NCBI GenBank assembly: GCA_964035575.1
Contig: OZ037861.1
Coordinates: 1,054,001 to 1,118,000 of the forward strand
Direction of reading: 5' to 3'
Origin: Rhynchopus sp. YZ270_cl-10
Taxonomy: Eukaryota > Euglenozoa > Diplonemea > Diplonemida > Diplonemidae
Length of the DNA stretch: 64,000 nucleotides
The position numbers and the translations under genes were made by a program. The notes beneath the pieces are model-generated. The model did no database searches. It was not told the origin of the DNA and saw only the letters and a list, made by a program, of their open reading frames with translations. Positions 9,226 to 19,043 of this stretch are shown in pieces (within the stretch, counting starts at the first letter, position 1; each line of letters starts with the position of its first letter).

Positions 9226-9370
9226 TACAAGGTGGTATCCGCACGTGAGATATGCATTAGGAGTTGAGACGGAGAGAAGTACACAGTCGAGGTGAGGACG
9301 ATACCAACTGCGGACATACGGCGGAAGGAAGGTCCTATGCGATGCAACAAACAACTAACGACGAATAGAT
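9226..9370 (+). pseudogene. Relic of an Ubl domain plus hairpin, 3' of copy 3
   Basis: Same arrangement as after copy 1: hairpin variant with loop CGCACGTGAG, then AGAAGTACACAGTCGAGGT and further Ubl-like sequence, here with an internal deletion so that GCGGAAGG joins AAGGTCCTATG. Not translatable as a domain. Confidence 0.6.
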
Positions 9371-9484
9371 AGAAGGGGGAGAAGCGAGATCTCGAAGATT
9401 TTGAAAATATCAAAACTGCATTTCACATTTAGTCGAACTCAAAGGGGTGGGGGTGCGGAAAAGAAAAGTATGGCACAATATTAC

Positions 9485-9665
9485 GGAACGACACCACTAA
9501 GCGGTGCTCGAAAGCGGAAGATACCATTGCGTCTGAACTAGGGGAGGGGAGGGAAGCAAAGACAAGGGGGGCAGGGGTAGAGGGAATGATCTTGCGACAG
9601 GTGGGTCGCAATCGCTTCACATATCCGAAACCACATCTCGCTCGCACAGAGATCGAGTTCTGAAA
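9485..9665. repeat. Dispersed repeat R3, copy A
   Basis: GCGGTGCTCGAAAGCGGAAG through GCTTCACATATCCGAAAC to CTCGCTCGCACAGAGA is shared, with small changes and an indel in the G-rich middle, with 20358-20500. Coding status unknown; the reverse strand is open over most of it in both copies (a frame with YVKRL and PTCR), so a decayed coding fragment is possible. Confidence 0.55.
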
Positions 9666-10014
9666 TTTTGCCAACTACTTTATTTTCTTCACGTGACCCC
9701 TTTTACCCCACCCGCTTATCCTAAAACTTTGAAGATGCAACTTTTGTGTACAAAACAGCACTTGAATGCAAATCAACAAATAAAAGCTACTTTCTAGGGT
9801 TGAGGCTGACCTCCGTCCATACCGATTAAGTACAAAGCCTTAGGGCGACATTGTGTACAGATCCTACCTCGGTAGGTGATTGTCGATACAACGAAAAAAA
9901 ATACATTCCAACCATTTTCCCCCCTCCCCACCATTTTCATTAACCACCCATCAACGTTTGTATCCCCCTCACAGAACACCTCACCTCCTCCTCCTCTGCC
10001 CCCCTCCCTTTCTC
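9666..10014. promoter_or_regulatory. Upstream region and probable 5' UTR of the SPRY-like gene
   Basis: AT-rich to 9900, then C/T-rich. The segment CCCCCTCACAG followed by AACACC at about 9964-9980 looks like a splice acceptor (cis or trans), leaving a 40-base C-rich UTR before ATG 10015. No independent gene. Confidence 0.4.
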
Positions 10015-12657
10015 ATGGTTAAATTCAAATCAGCTTCGGGAAAGGAGGTCGACTTTTTTGAATCTAATGGGGACCTTTACTATAGCGTTGCTGGGTCGAA
10101 GAAGCGGGGCCCGGTGCGTCTGATTGATTACACTGCGCCGGGGAAAATTGCGATACCTGCTTTGATGAAAGCTGTCACACTTGCGGTGTCTGACGCAGTG
10201 TCTGCAGCGCACATTGTTTCTTCATTGTCAAGCCTCGCGGACAGCCTGAACGTCCAACACAACTTTCCGACCAGAAGCCAGACACCCCATCGCGATGGTG
10301 CGTCGTTCGCGCGATCACCTGGGGTCGTCCCTGCCGCTGCCCCTCTGATTCTCCCCTCTGCAATCAAACGAGAGTCTCTCATTCGCGAAGGAAGCTGGAA
10401 GGTAGACAATCCAAAAGACGGCACCCCAATCCGCGCGGGCGCAGTGGTACGGCTGAGTGGGGTGAAGGAGAGGGGCAGCAATGCAGAGTCGATCTCTCGA
10501 GAGGACAGTTCACAACCCCTGAGGCCCTCCTTCCGCCTTCCTGTCGCCTCTGCGCTCGCTACACCAGATACAATCTCTGAGGCGTCTGTTGAGAGTGCGG
10601 ACCCTGTGGTAGGATCGTTTCATAATGCATTTGGCGATGCTGTGGTATCAGTGCAGAAAGGGGAGAAGAGGGGTATGTGTCCGGGGTGTGGTGGAAGTGA
10701 GGTGTGCCCTCCATGGTGTCCGTCAGGGTGGAACCGTAGTGGAGGGGTAGGGGCGGTGGGTGAGCCGGATGGGGTTGATGAGGAAGTGGGGATGAGGTTT
10801 GACGCGGCATCGGTGTTGGCATCTGGTCCGTTTTTGCCGGGGGTAGTTCATGTGCACTTTGCAGAGCAGCATCGTGCCGCGACGTTAGTTGAGGCATCAG
10901 GTCGTGGTGCGCACGATGCCTGGGGACCGATTGCTCCTGATACCTCGAGGGTGCTGACTCCATCCACCCCGCCCCCACGGTACACAGTGTTCACCGTAAA
11001 TTTGATGACGAGGCGGAACCTAGGGCACAGAGAGGTTGCGATGAAGGTGGAGGTGCTGAGCGAGACTGGGGTGTCGATAGGACTGCAGGCACTGAGGGGG
11101 GGAGGTGCGTTGGGTGCGCCGGATGCAACAGATTCCTTAGAGTGGCGTGGCGACGGGCGGGTCACACTCCGTGGCAACCCTGTGTGCCTCGACTGCGAGG
11201 AGAGCCTCGAATATGCGTCAGGTGATCAAATCGGCTTCTTGGTCCGCGGTGTGCTGAGCACTCCCGATACCTATTCTGTTCGTCTCTGGCGGAATGGGGT
11301 GGTTCTCGCAGCCTCTCCGTTGCGTCTTGTTGGGGAGCACAGTGCAAGCACGATACGTCCTTTTGTGCGACTCACGGAGTGGGGGAATGGAGTGCGTCTC
11401 ATTGGTGACGAGCCTGCTGCAGATGGCGCGCACATCGCAGGGTTGGAGAAGCTGCTTGCGAAGGCTGGTGTCGCGGAGGAGAAGCAACGACAGCGCGCTG
11501 ATACGGCGAAGACGCGGCTGACTGCGGTGGAGGCAGCCCTGGCGCGGAGTGAAGCAGACGCTGCAGCTTTGAAGACGAAGTTTGCCTCAGCAGTGCGCAG
11601 CCACGAGGCGGTCCTCGCGGAGAACCGCCGACTCGAGGTGGAGGTGGCAGAGTGCGAGCGTCGTGAGGCTGCTGCCATCCACTCCGCGCACCGCATCACA
11701 CGATTCGAGGAGGAGAACAAACACCGTGCCGTGGCGATGCTCAGCGACGCAGGCGTTGAGCTTGCTGCACGCGCCTCGGCGGCAGAGTCGGCTTACACGA
11801 CAGAGACGGAGCGGAGCGCACATCTCTCTGCCCAGCTTGCTTCCCTCGAAACTGCGTTCAACACCCTCCAGACTTCGTACGACACACTACACGCTGCGCA
11901 CAGCACACACACTGCGCATGACAAAGACACTACACTCTTGGAAACCGCGTTGTCCGAGACGCGTCTGCAGCTGGACCGCAAGACAGCACTCTCCGAAACA
12001 CTACGCGCTGCGGTCGACACTGCTACAGTGCGTGCGACAGACCTTGCCGACCAGCTCTGCAATGCGCATAAACTGCTCCACGCGTTGGAAGGGGCCGCAC
12101 TGAGCGTTCCCGACACGCCGTTTACCCGCTCCACCACCGGGACCCCACGAAGCCTTCTTCTCGATGCAACAAGTGTGCAGAGTGTCTCGCCCTCTCCAGG
12201 AGGCGAGGTGAGAGAAGACGAGCTTTCCCTGATTCGCGACAAAGTGTCGCGTGCTCTGCGTCGTGCGCGTGCACGAGAGGCTGGTATGAAGAGTTGTGGC
12301 AGCCAGACGGCACCGCCGAGGCGTGTTGGGTGTGTCGGAGCTGCGCTGTGTGCGGTGTTGGGTGGGGTGGTCCGTCAGACGCTGTCGCGGTGCTTTCTGA
12401 GATGGCGGCTGTTTGTCAGTCGTGGGTGTCGTCCTGCACCCTCCACCTTCCCACCTCCCACCCTCACCGCCACCCACGGTGCCGTGGTCGATATGGTACC
12501 ACCCACTCCAACAAGCCCGCAGCTGTCGTCCCTCCCATCACCTCAGCTCAGCGCCTTAACGGAAAGCCCGCCACCAGCAGGACGCAGTGCGGTCGCCATC
12601 GAGCGCAGCAAGGCAGCCCTCGAGCGGGCGCTCCTCGAGATGCATACAGGGGTGTAG
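10015..12657 (+). CDS. Large SPRY-like, coiled-coil protein
   Basis: Encodes 880 residues. The start is the ATG after TCTC at 10015; upstream in-frame sequence is proline-rich UTR-like. Residues 1-80 form a compact unique region. About 80-220 is disordered and Ser/Pro-rich. A cysteine cluster (CPGCGGSEVCPPWC) at 222-235 could bind metal. About 260-465 resembles a SPRY/B30.2 beta-sandwich, with GDQIGFLV, VRLWRNG and a final YP-like FVRLTEWGNGVRL strand. About 472-715 is a long Ala/Glu/Arg-rich coiled coil. Residues about 771-790 (VGCVGAALCAVLGGVV) are hydrophobic and could be a membrane segment or amphipathic helix. Combined SPRY and coiled coil suggests a protein-binding scaffold; no specific function can be assigned. 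Confidence 0.85.
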   Translation: MVKFKSASGKEVDFFESNGDLYYSVAGSKKRGPVRLIDYTAPGKIAIPALMKAVTLAVSDAVSAAHIVSSLSSLADSLNVQHNFPTRSQTPHRDGASFARSPGVVPAAAPLILPSAIKRESLIREGSWKVDNPKDGTPIRAGAVVRLSGVKERGSNAESISREDSSQPLRPSFRLPVASALATPDTISEASVESADPVVGSFHNAFGDAVVSVQKGEKRGMCPGCGGSEVCPPWCPSGWNRSGGVGAVGEPDGVDEEVGMRFDAASVLASGPFLPGVVHVHFAEQHRAATLVEASGRGAHDAWGPIAPDTSRVLTPSTPPPRYTVFTVNLMTRRNLGHREVAMKVEVLSETGVSIGLQALRGGGALGAPDATDSLEWRGDGRVTLRGNPVCLDCEESLEYASGDQIGFLVRGVLSTPDTYSVRLWRNGVVLAASPLRLVGEHSASTIRPFVRLTEWGNGVRLIGDEPAADGAHIAGLEKLLAKAGVAEEKQRQRADTAKTRLTAVEAALARSEADAAALKTKFASAVRSHEAVLAENRRLEVEVAECERREAAAIHSAHRITRFEEENKHRAVAMLSDAGVELAARASAAESAYTTETERSAHLSAQLASLETAFNTLQTSYDTLHAAHSTHTAHDKDTTLLETALSETRLQLDRKTALSETLRAAVDTATVRATDLADQLCNAHKLLHALEGAALSVPDTPFTRSTTGTPRSLLLDATSVQSVSPSPGGEVREDELSLIRDKVSRALRRARAREAGMKSCGSQTAPPRRVGCVGAALCAVLGGVVRQTLSRCFLRWRLFVSRGCRPAPSTFPPPTLTATHGAVVDMVPPTPTSPQLSSLPSPQLSALTESPPPAGRSAVAIERSKAALERALLEMHTGV

Positions 12658-12724
12658 GGGGGTGGGAGGGAATCATCGTGGGAGGGATGGAGGGAGGGAG
12701 GGAGGGGGTGGTTTTATTCTAGAT

Positions 12725-13095
12725 TTTTTAAAAGGCACACTGAGAGGGCTTTGTATTTCAACATTTACTTTTTTTTGATGTGTATGTGTATTGCATTCGT
12801 CATAAAGGTGTTCCTTTTTTGTATTGCCTGTGTATATATATTTTTTGTGTTTTTTGTTTTCAATTCAAGTGGTTATTAGATACCTAACGCTTTTGGTAGG
12901 AATGTGGTCTGTAGTGTATTGCCTGATGTGATTCAAGCATCACATATAGTTCCTTGTAGGAAATCCCTTACCAAGAAAAGCTGTGACAAAATGACTAATA
13001 ATGGTGTGGCACGTTGCCTAGCTTTTTATGTACTTTTAAAGTACATAAGAACTAATATAAATCAGACTTTCTTTTGGGCGCATGCCACAACCAAC
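12725..13095 (+). repeat. Dispersed repeat R4 with hairpin head, copy A
   Basis: Starts with a type II hairpin variant (CACACTGAGAGGGC then TTTGTATTTCAA) and runs through TCATAAAGGTGTTCC, GGTTATTAGATACCTAACGC and CCTTACCAAGAAAAGCTGTG to GCATGCCACAACCAAC. Copy B (19990-20354) is nearly identical apart from small indels, and copy C (15441-15595) has only the first half. No coding potential or clear terminal repeats, so it may be SINE-like; the family is unknown. Confidence 0.75.
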
Positions 13096-13605
13096 TACGC
13101 ATAGTATTATGCATTCTGTGACGCTCTTTTGTTTCAAAGATTAACGCAAAGTCTCAGACCAAATGGACGAGCAGTGGGTTCTGCAGACCTATTTTTGCTT
13201 CTCTGGTGTCCTCTGCCTGGAACGGTAGCACAGTGTCAGGTCAGTTTGGGTGGACAACAAAAATCAGAAAGCAAAGGCAGAACTATTTAACGACAACAAA
13301 AAGAAAAGGTTATTGGACCACAACCCCGCCCCCCTGTCGCTTTTATATATTTTTGTATTTTATGAGATGAATGTTTTGTCTTTAAGAAGTATTGCTAGTC
13401 TACCAAGTCTTTCTCTTCTTAGTGGCAGAACCATGAGTGTGATGGAAAATACAACAGTTGGTGGCCATCTCACAGCATCTCTGCTGCACAGTGCGTGTTG
13501 CTTCCGATTGACAAGCAAAGGAGGGTGCGGGAGGGGTTCTTTTGTTCTTCACCTTCCCGTGCTTTCTCCACAACACGACACAGCAGACAACACAAAGACA
13601 CAACA
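13096..13605. other. Intergenic upstream of broken Ubl-LRR copy 4
   Basis: No gene. The 3' part (ACACGACACAGCAGACAACA) acts as the leader of the copy-4 Ubl gene and is not the leader used by the other copies, so copy 4 is a separate, older branch. Confidence 0.5.
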
Positions 13606-15006
13606 ATGGAGGTGTATGTCAAGGCTTTTGACGATGAGAAGTACACAGTCGAGGTGGGTGAGGATGACACAACGGAGAAGTTGCGGGAGAAGGTGGCGTC
13701 TGCAACGGGGTTGTGCGAAGACGACTTTCACATGGAGTTTGGAGGGGGAGGAAGTGGAGGACATTACGCAGCTGAGTGCTGGAGACACAGTTGTATTGTC
13801 GAAAACGACTAAGTACGCAGCCGTCACAGCACTTCACAGCAGGAAGGTTGAAGGTGGTGACGGACGGAGGTGGCCACCTTGCTGCTGCAGGCAGAAGTTG
13901 CGACTGCGATTCCGAACGGCTTCTTCAAGCGTAGTAGACAAGTGAGGTGCGTTGATCTCAATTTCGCGTCCCTTACCGACACCACCACCACCACACTTCA
14001 CCTACCACCCTTTGTCACCTCGTTTGGCAAGTCGTTCTTCTTCGGATGCACAACGTTGTGCAGCATCGACCTGAGCGGGCCGTGCTCAGTCACCTCGATT
14101 CGTGACTCGTTCCTCAAAGGGTGCACAAGGTTATCGACAGTCAACCTGAGCGGCTTGACAACTGTCACTGCCATTGGTGACTTCTTCCTAGCTGGGTGCA
14201 CGGGGTTGTCTGCAGTCAACCTGGTCGGCCTGCGAGCAGTCACTGCGATTGGGATGGCGTTCCTGGAGTCATGTACAAAGTTGCGGAAAATCGACTTCAG
14301 CGACTTGCAAGCAGTCACCACCATTGGTGCCCGCTTCCTGTCTGAGTGCACAAAGTTGTTGGAAGTCAACCTGAGCGGCCTGAAATCAGTCACAGTGATT
14401 AGGAACGAATTCATGGTTGGATGTACAAAATTGCCTAAAATCGATCTCAGCGATCTGCAAGCAGTCACAACCGTTGATCACCACTTCTTGGCTGGGTGTA
14501 CAAAGTTGTTGGAAGTCAACCTGAGCGGCCTGAAAGCAGTCACAGTGATTGGAAGCCAATTCATGGTTGGATGTACAAGGTTGCCTATAATCGACTTAAG
14601 CGACCTGCAAGAAGTCACTGCCATTGGTAACCACTTCTTGGCTGGCACATGGTTATCGAAAATCGACGTGAGCTACTTGAAAGAAGTCACCACGATTGGT
14701 TCTTTTTTTCTAGGTGACTGCGCAAATTTGTCTAAAGTCGACCTGAACGGATTGGAAGCAGTCACCTCGATGGGGAACTGCTTCCTCTCTAATTGCCCAA
14801 AGTTGTCGGAAGTGAGCCTCGGGGGAATGCGGGCAGTCACTCATGTTGGGATGTTGTTGTTCGATGACCGACCATTTCGGGTTTGCGAAAGCGGCTCGAG
14901 TAGGCACTACAAATGTAATAGAAGCTGCCCCTTACGCGAGGTGCTTGTTAACGGACTTGACCACTGTAGTGACCGTTTACGCAGAAGACTCCTTACCGAC
15001 ACATAA
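13606..15006 (+). pseudogene. Ubiquitin-like/leucine-rich-repeat gene, copy 4 (divergent, broken)
   Basis: Starts MEVYVKAFDDEKYTVEVG at 13606, followed by an Ubl almost identical in DNA to the other copies. One extra G in the run at about 13741-13746 shifts the frame, and the linker has lost about 23 bases near 13840 and 2 bases near 13867. The losses restore frame overall, but the stretch between runs into a stop at 13812. From about 13870 an open frame to 15006 encodes some fourteen LRRs of a distinct flavour (IDFSDLQAVTTIG, VNLSGLKSVTVI). A sequencing error in the G run alone would not rescue it. The intact LRR half suggests recent breakage or use of an internal start. Confidence 0.75.
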
Positions 15007-15440
15007 GAACCCCCTCCCTCACCCCTTTCTTTTATACTTCTGTATTGCAAAGAGGTGTGTGCTTGTATGCGAGACTGCCGTTGTTCTGAATGTATCGGTG
15101 ACCAGCAGCAACTTTGATCCTTTTCTTGGGCGACTGCGCGAAATTATGTCATTTCTGATTTTCACTTGTCAGGACACATTTTCCCCCAGCAGCAAAAAAA
15201 ATGAAGACATGGAACGATTGCAAGTCCACATACCCTCACCGATGTTTTGTACGAATATGCAAATACGTCTGGAAATGAAAGACGCGTTTTTTAGGTTGTC
15301 ATGAGTCTTACCGTGTGCTCGACCTCTCCCCCGTACTTCAGGGCGCGGGTTTTCGGGGGTTCTCTGGGACTTTTGGGGTTTGAAAAAAAAGGAAATATGA
15401 TGGATGCGATCAACAAACAACGAATAAATAAAGAAAGGGG
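15007..15440. other. Intergenic, no gene seen
   Basis: Spacer after the copy-4 LRR frame. No homopolymer-free open frame with recognisable content. Ends in CAACAAACAACGAATAAATA, similar to the sequence after the Ubl relics at 3810 and 9350. Confidence 0.5.
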
Positions 15441-15595
15441 GTATTTCATTTTTGGTGTGTATGTGTAGTGCATTCGTCATAAGGTGTTCCTTTTTGTATT
15501 TTCCGTAAATTTTTTTTTGTGGTTTTGCTTTCAGTTCAACACAGTGTGGTTATTAGACACACAGCAAGGCCCTTAGTTTTTGGGAGGAATGTGGC
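15441..15595 (+). repeat. Dispersed repeat R4, copy C (partial)
   Basis: Matches the first half of R4 (GTGTGTATGTGTAGTGCATT, GTCATAAGGTGTTCC, GGTTATTAGACAC, TTTTTGGGAGGAATGTGG) and stops there; what follows is unrelated coding-like sequence. Confidence 0.65.
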
Positions 15596-15605
15596 CAAAT
15601 GCTAG

Positions 15606-15863
15606 TTTAGTTTTCATTCCCACACCTTTACTGATGACCTGCGTGAACTCGACATCAAGCGCGAGTTGATGAACCTCGACTCAGACTCGACACTGTTCCG
15701 CAGAGTGTCGGGTACAAACAGAGTGAGGATCCACCGCTACTCTCACGCGCTTTCCCTGCATGGTGTGAAGGGGCCAGAGGACAAAGACGTGGAGCAGAAG
15801 ATCCAAGAAGTGAAGGAGAAGTTCGGAAAGAACGCCAAGTCTGCTTTGATGATTTGGGCGTAG
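15606..15863 (+). CDS. Coding-like fragment, 5' end missing, unknown
   Basis: An open frame of 85 codons lies directly after truncated repeat R4 and has codon composition like real exons. The product is charged and helical (DLRELDIKRELMNLDSDS, then GPEDKDVEQKIQEVKEKFG) and ends SALMIWA. There is no good ATG start; the only Met is internal. It may be a last exon, with acceptor TTTAG near 15610, or a gene truncated by the repeat. I do not recognise the family. The stop lies 80 bases before the next exon-like block, and no in-phase donor joins the two. Confidence 0.4.
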   Translation, partial: FSFHSHTFTDDLRELDIKRELMNLDSDSTLFRRVSGTNRVRIHRYSHALSLHGVKGPEDKDVEQKIQEVKEKFGKNAKSALMIWA

Positions 15864-15970
15864 AGTGAAGCACTTTTGTGGTTCTTTTTTTCCCCCACAT
15901 TTGTTACGGCCCACATTTGTTTGACCCTTTAAACCACCCACAGGAGTTCTCCAGAAAGAACAGCGACACC

Positions 15971-16420
15971 ATGTTTGGCAGGTGGGGTCAACAGCAGCAG
16001 AGAAACAAATACGACGGTGACTATGTCGTTGATGCTTCACACTACATATCTTGCGCTGAGATGACTGCATTTGGATTCAGCGAACGTGTCAAGAAGGTTA
16101 TAAACGAATGCGACAACTACCGCAACAAGAACCAGTACACCAACCGGTCAGTAGACAAGAGACAGGACAACGAGATCTGCCGCCTGTGGAAGAAGGAGGT
16201 AAGCACATACAGATACGAAGTTGTGAGTGGTCCGTCGTCAGGAGGCGCTTCGTACGTCTCACCGCAAGAGCAATTGGACCGTGTGAAGATTAAGTATGAA
16301 ATTGCAATGGATACCTTCTCAGAGACAGAGGATGCACGCGTCCTTCAGTACATAGACACCCTGAGGGATATCTGGGTCGCTCTAAACGGCGACAGAAGGC
16401 AGTGCAGAGGGCCCCGCTGA
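15971..16420 (+). CDS. Small basic protein of unknown function
   Basis: Encodes 149 residues starting MFGRWGQQQQRNKYDGDYVV. The frame is open further upstream, but CCACCCACAG at 15934-15943 looks like a splice acceptor and ATG 15971 is the first good start after it. The protein is soluble and mostly helical, with many charged residues, a CDNYRNKNQYTNRS stretch and a C-terminal QYIDTLRDIWVALN helix. No signal peptide, membrane segment or motif I know. Exon-like codon use and the clean UTR support a real gene. Confidence 0.6.
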   Translation: MFGRWGQQQQRNKYDGDYVVDASHYISCAEMTAFGFSERVKKVINECDNYRNKNQYTNRSVDKRQDNEICRLWKKEVSTYRYEVVSGPSSGGASYVSPQEQLDRVKIKYEIAMDTFSETEDARVLQYIDTLRDIWVALNGDRRQCRGPR

Positions 16421-17355
16421 TACGGTTCTACGGTACCCCTTCACGGAGACCCTTCATAACCAATTCCCCACATACCCTCACCCCCTCTTTGAAAGCACAT
16501 CAGGTAGGTAGGTAAACATGATAGGTCACTATTGATTGTTCACCTCTCCACCTTTTGTTGCTGCTATAGTTTCAGCGCACCGTACGATTATTCTTTCGAT
16601 TCTTCCAAGAATCTTTTTTCTTATTCTTTATTCCTGATTTAAATAAAAATGCTGGGACAGACCAAGTTTCTGATTTTTCCCAAATGGTGTCCTAGAAGAG
16701 ACAGGATTTTCATGTGCCAGCATTTTTATTTATTAGGACAAATACTTTGTGGGAAATGATTCAAACGTCTGAGACTTTTTGTTTATCGTAGCGTATGACG
16801 TGGGTAGCGTACCAACTAAACAACAAGACGAACGGGGTTTTTATTATTTTTACGGTATTTGTTGTTTTTTTACTTTTGTTTGCATCTTTTATTTAACCAC
16901 CCGAGCGGCGAAGGGGCAGTGGAGCCTAGCAATCACAGGCAAATCACACAGAGTCAAATAGCTGTCGTCTCTTTGTGATGTATGTGATACGCATTCATCT
17001 ACCCCTCGCCACGTACTGTTTGTTTAACCTTCATCCCCATCCATACAAGCTCAGTTGCAACGTGCACATCTTCGGGTCTGCACGAATGCCAGCCTCTGAT
17101 TACCAGCTCTTTCAAGAAAAAGGAAAAAAAAAAGTTGTGTTTTACTTTGAAAATAAACAAGTGTCCATCTGCCGTTCACGACATCAGGGGGTACTCATAT
17201 CAGCTGCTGTCGTTGGAAGGTAGAAAAGGCACCAACCGGGACCATGTCCCAAGCTAGTCCTAATAGGCCAAGACATTCAGCCACACTGCCTCAGCAGAGC
17301 AAAAGAACAGGACTAGCACCAAGCAATAAATAGTTTCATGTATATAATTATTCAA
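16421..17355. other. Intergenic with a 92-bp MITE
   Basis: No gene. At 16641-16732 a 15-bp inverted repeat (AAATAAAAATGCTGG) bounds a 92-bp element with no coding content, most likely a MITE. The rest is AT-rich with short homopolymers. Confidence 0.5.
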
Positions 17356-17689
17356 CATGGATGTACAAAGTACTTTTTTCCAGAAAGTAAAAAAAAGTAG
17401 AAAAATCCCAGTACTTGATACTTCAAGTACTTGACCCGTTTTTTTTTTTTTTTTTACTTGATTACTTTTTTTTTTGCATCAAGTACTTGATTCGGCAAAA
17501 AAATGGAAAAGTACTTGAATAAATTCAAGTACTTTTCCAATTTTTTTACTTTTTTTGCCAATTCAAGTACTTGATGCAACAAAAAAAGTAATCAAGTACA
17601 AAAAAAGTGAAAGTACTTGAAGAAAAAAAAGTACTTGAAGTAGACCAAAAAAAGTAAAAAAAAGTAATCAAGTACTTTGTACATCCATG
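17356..17689. mobile_element. AAGTACTTGA-rich MITE, hAT-like
   Basis: Bounded by a 20-bp inverted repeat (CATGGATGTACAAAGTACTT) and filled with about ten copies of AAGTACTTGA in both orientations, a known style of hAT-type elements with subterminal repeats. ATTCAA on each side may be the target duplication (an 8-bp version would have mismatched outer bases). No transposase. Confidence 0.7.
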
Positions 17690-17922
17690 ATTCAAGTAAA
17701 AAAGGGAAAAAAAACGCAACAAAACTAAACGAGAAAAAACGCACTTATTTTTTCCACCCTCTCTCTCTCCTATTCCTCTTCTTCCACCCACCAAACGAAC
17801 ACACTGCGACTCTCATTGTCTGAACGAGGATCCTGTGAAGGCAAGCATCTAGCTGCTTATCCCATAATTCTAAGAACCACACTTCACCACCACTAGAGTT
17901 CGTGTATTAGTCGTACACTAAG

Positions 17923-18498
17923 ATGCAAGCCGGGAGAGAGGTGTACGTCCTGCGCCACGAGCAACGTGGCGAGGACCAAACGTTTCTGTCCAGGCTGACT
18001 GCAGAAGGGTCTGCACGCGCCGGGGGCGAGCTGTGCGCCGACCTCCTCCGCCTGGGCGTGCGCACTGTGTACTGCTCGCCCTTCCTGCGCGCCGTGGAGA
18101 CGGTGGCACCGTACTGTGTCGCAAGCGGGGTGCCAATCCGTGTCGAGTGGGGGCTGTGCGAGCTGCTCGCATCACGCCAGCACAGCGCGGTGCCAGAGGA
18201 CACAGGCCCGGCTCCTTATCCCTCAGAAACGTATGGGTCTCGCCTTGCTGAGTACACCTCTGCCGTCGCACCCGAACGTCTGCAGGCACGTGAGTCGCTC
18301 CGTTCCATGCAGCAACGTGTCGCAGACTTTGCTTCAGTTCTCATCAATGACCCTACTTTTGCAGATCAGTCACCAATCCTCCTTGTCACCCATATGCACG
18401 TCTGCAATGCTTTAATCCAACTGCAGAACCCTGAATACGACATAAAACAATCATATCCACAAGGACAGATAACAAAGGTTGTATTGCGACAACGGTAG
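17923..18498 (+). CDS. Histidine phosphatase superfamily protein
   Basis: Encodes 191 residues, close to the length of a minimal phosphoglycerate-mutase-like phosphatase. The catalytic RH motif is at residues 11-12 (VLRHEQR; many relatives have RHG). SPFLRAVET at about 46-54 matches the conserved SPxxRAxxT arginine motif, and LVTHMHV near 151-157 supplies the second catalytic His, with Glu in LCELL as likely acid. Family knowledge: a phosphohistidine intermediate and broad phosphatase activity. No signal peptide or membrane segment, so probably cytosolic. The product resembles the small UBASH3/SixA-like group more than glycolytic mutases; the substrate is unknown. Confidence 0.85.
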   Translation: MQAGREVYVLRHEQRGEDQTFLSRLTAEGSARAGGELCADLLRLGVRTVYCSPFLRAVETVAPYCVASGVPIRVEWGLCELLASRQHSAVPEDTGPAPYPSETYGSRLAEYTSAVAPERLQARESLRSMQQRVADFASVLINDPTFADQSPILLVTHMHVCNALIQLQNPEYDIKQSYPQGQITKVVLRQR

Positions 18499-19043
18499 CA
18501 AAGCCCGAGGAGTCTTTGGTGCGAAACACTAAAATAGGATGTCTGTACAAAAGCTACCAACAGATGGACTCATGACACCCAAATGCGAGAAGTACGAAGG
18601 CGAGGAGCGGGAGGGGGTGTGAAGTAATGCTAACCTAGAATGACGCTTTTTCGCACAAAAACGTCAAAAAGCAGGGCCCGAATATGCCACGTGGACAACA
18701 ACCCTTCCGAGGCAGAACGTCATCAATATGAGTCGATATATGGATAAGTCTGTGCAGCTGTGCGCTTGGGACAACGTGGGGGAGAGGTGGCGGAGTGCTG
18801 CATCTGCCTTTGCCGTGTTGCTGTTTTTGATGGATTTCTTTTTCTTTTCTTGTCCCGCAGTTTTTTAATTAAAAGTCGCCTCCTCTGTCCGTGCTGCTAT
18901 TTGTTATTCGGATAAATTCCCAGGGCCGTCTTCTGTGAGGTGCCTCTTTCCGCAGAGAGGAGGGAGCTTGTTGCCTTCAAACCCGCAAACCCGTACACAA
19001 CACCCACCAAGAAACAGAGAGACACAAAAAAGAAAATAATAAA
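18499..19043. other. Intergenic leader of Ubl-LRR copy 5
   Basis: No gene. The last 55 bases carry the family leader (ACAACACCCACCAAGAAACA) and an A-rich stretch before the ATG. Further upstream is unrelated to the leaders of copies 2 and 3. Confidence 0.5.

Noticed and set aside
17356-17689. CRISPR-like array from the repeated AAGTACTTGA
   Set aside because: The repeats are in both orientations with irregular spacing and inside terminal inverted repeats, which fits a MITE and not a CRISPR array.
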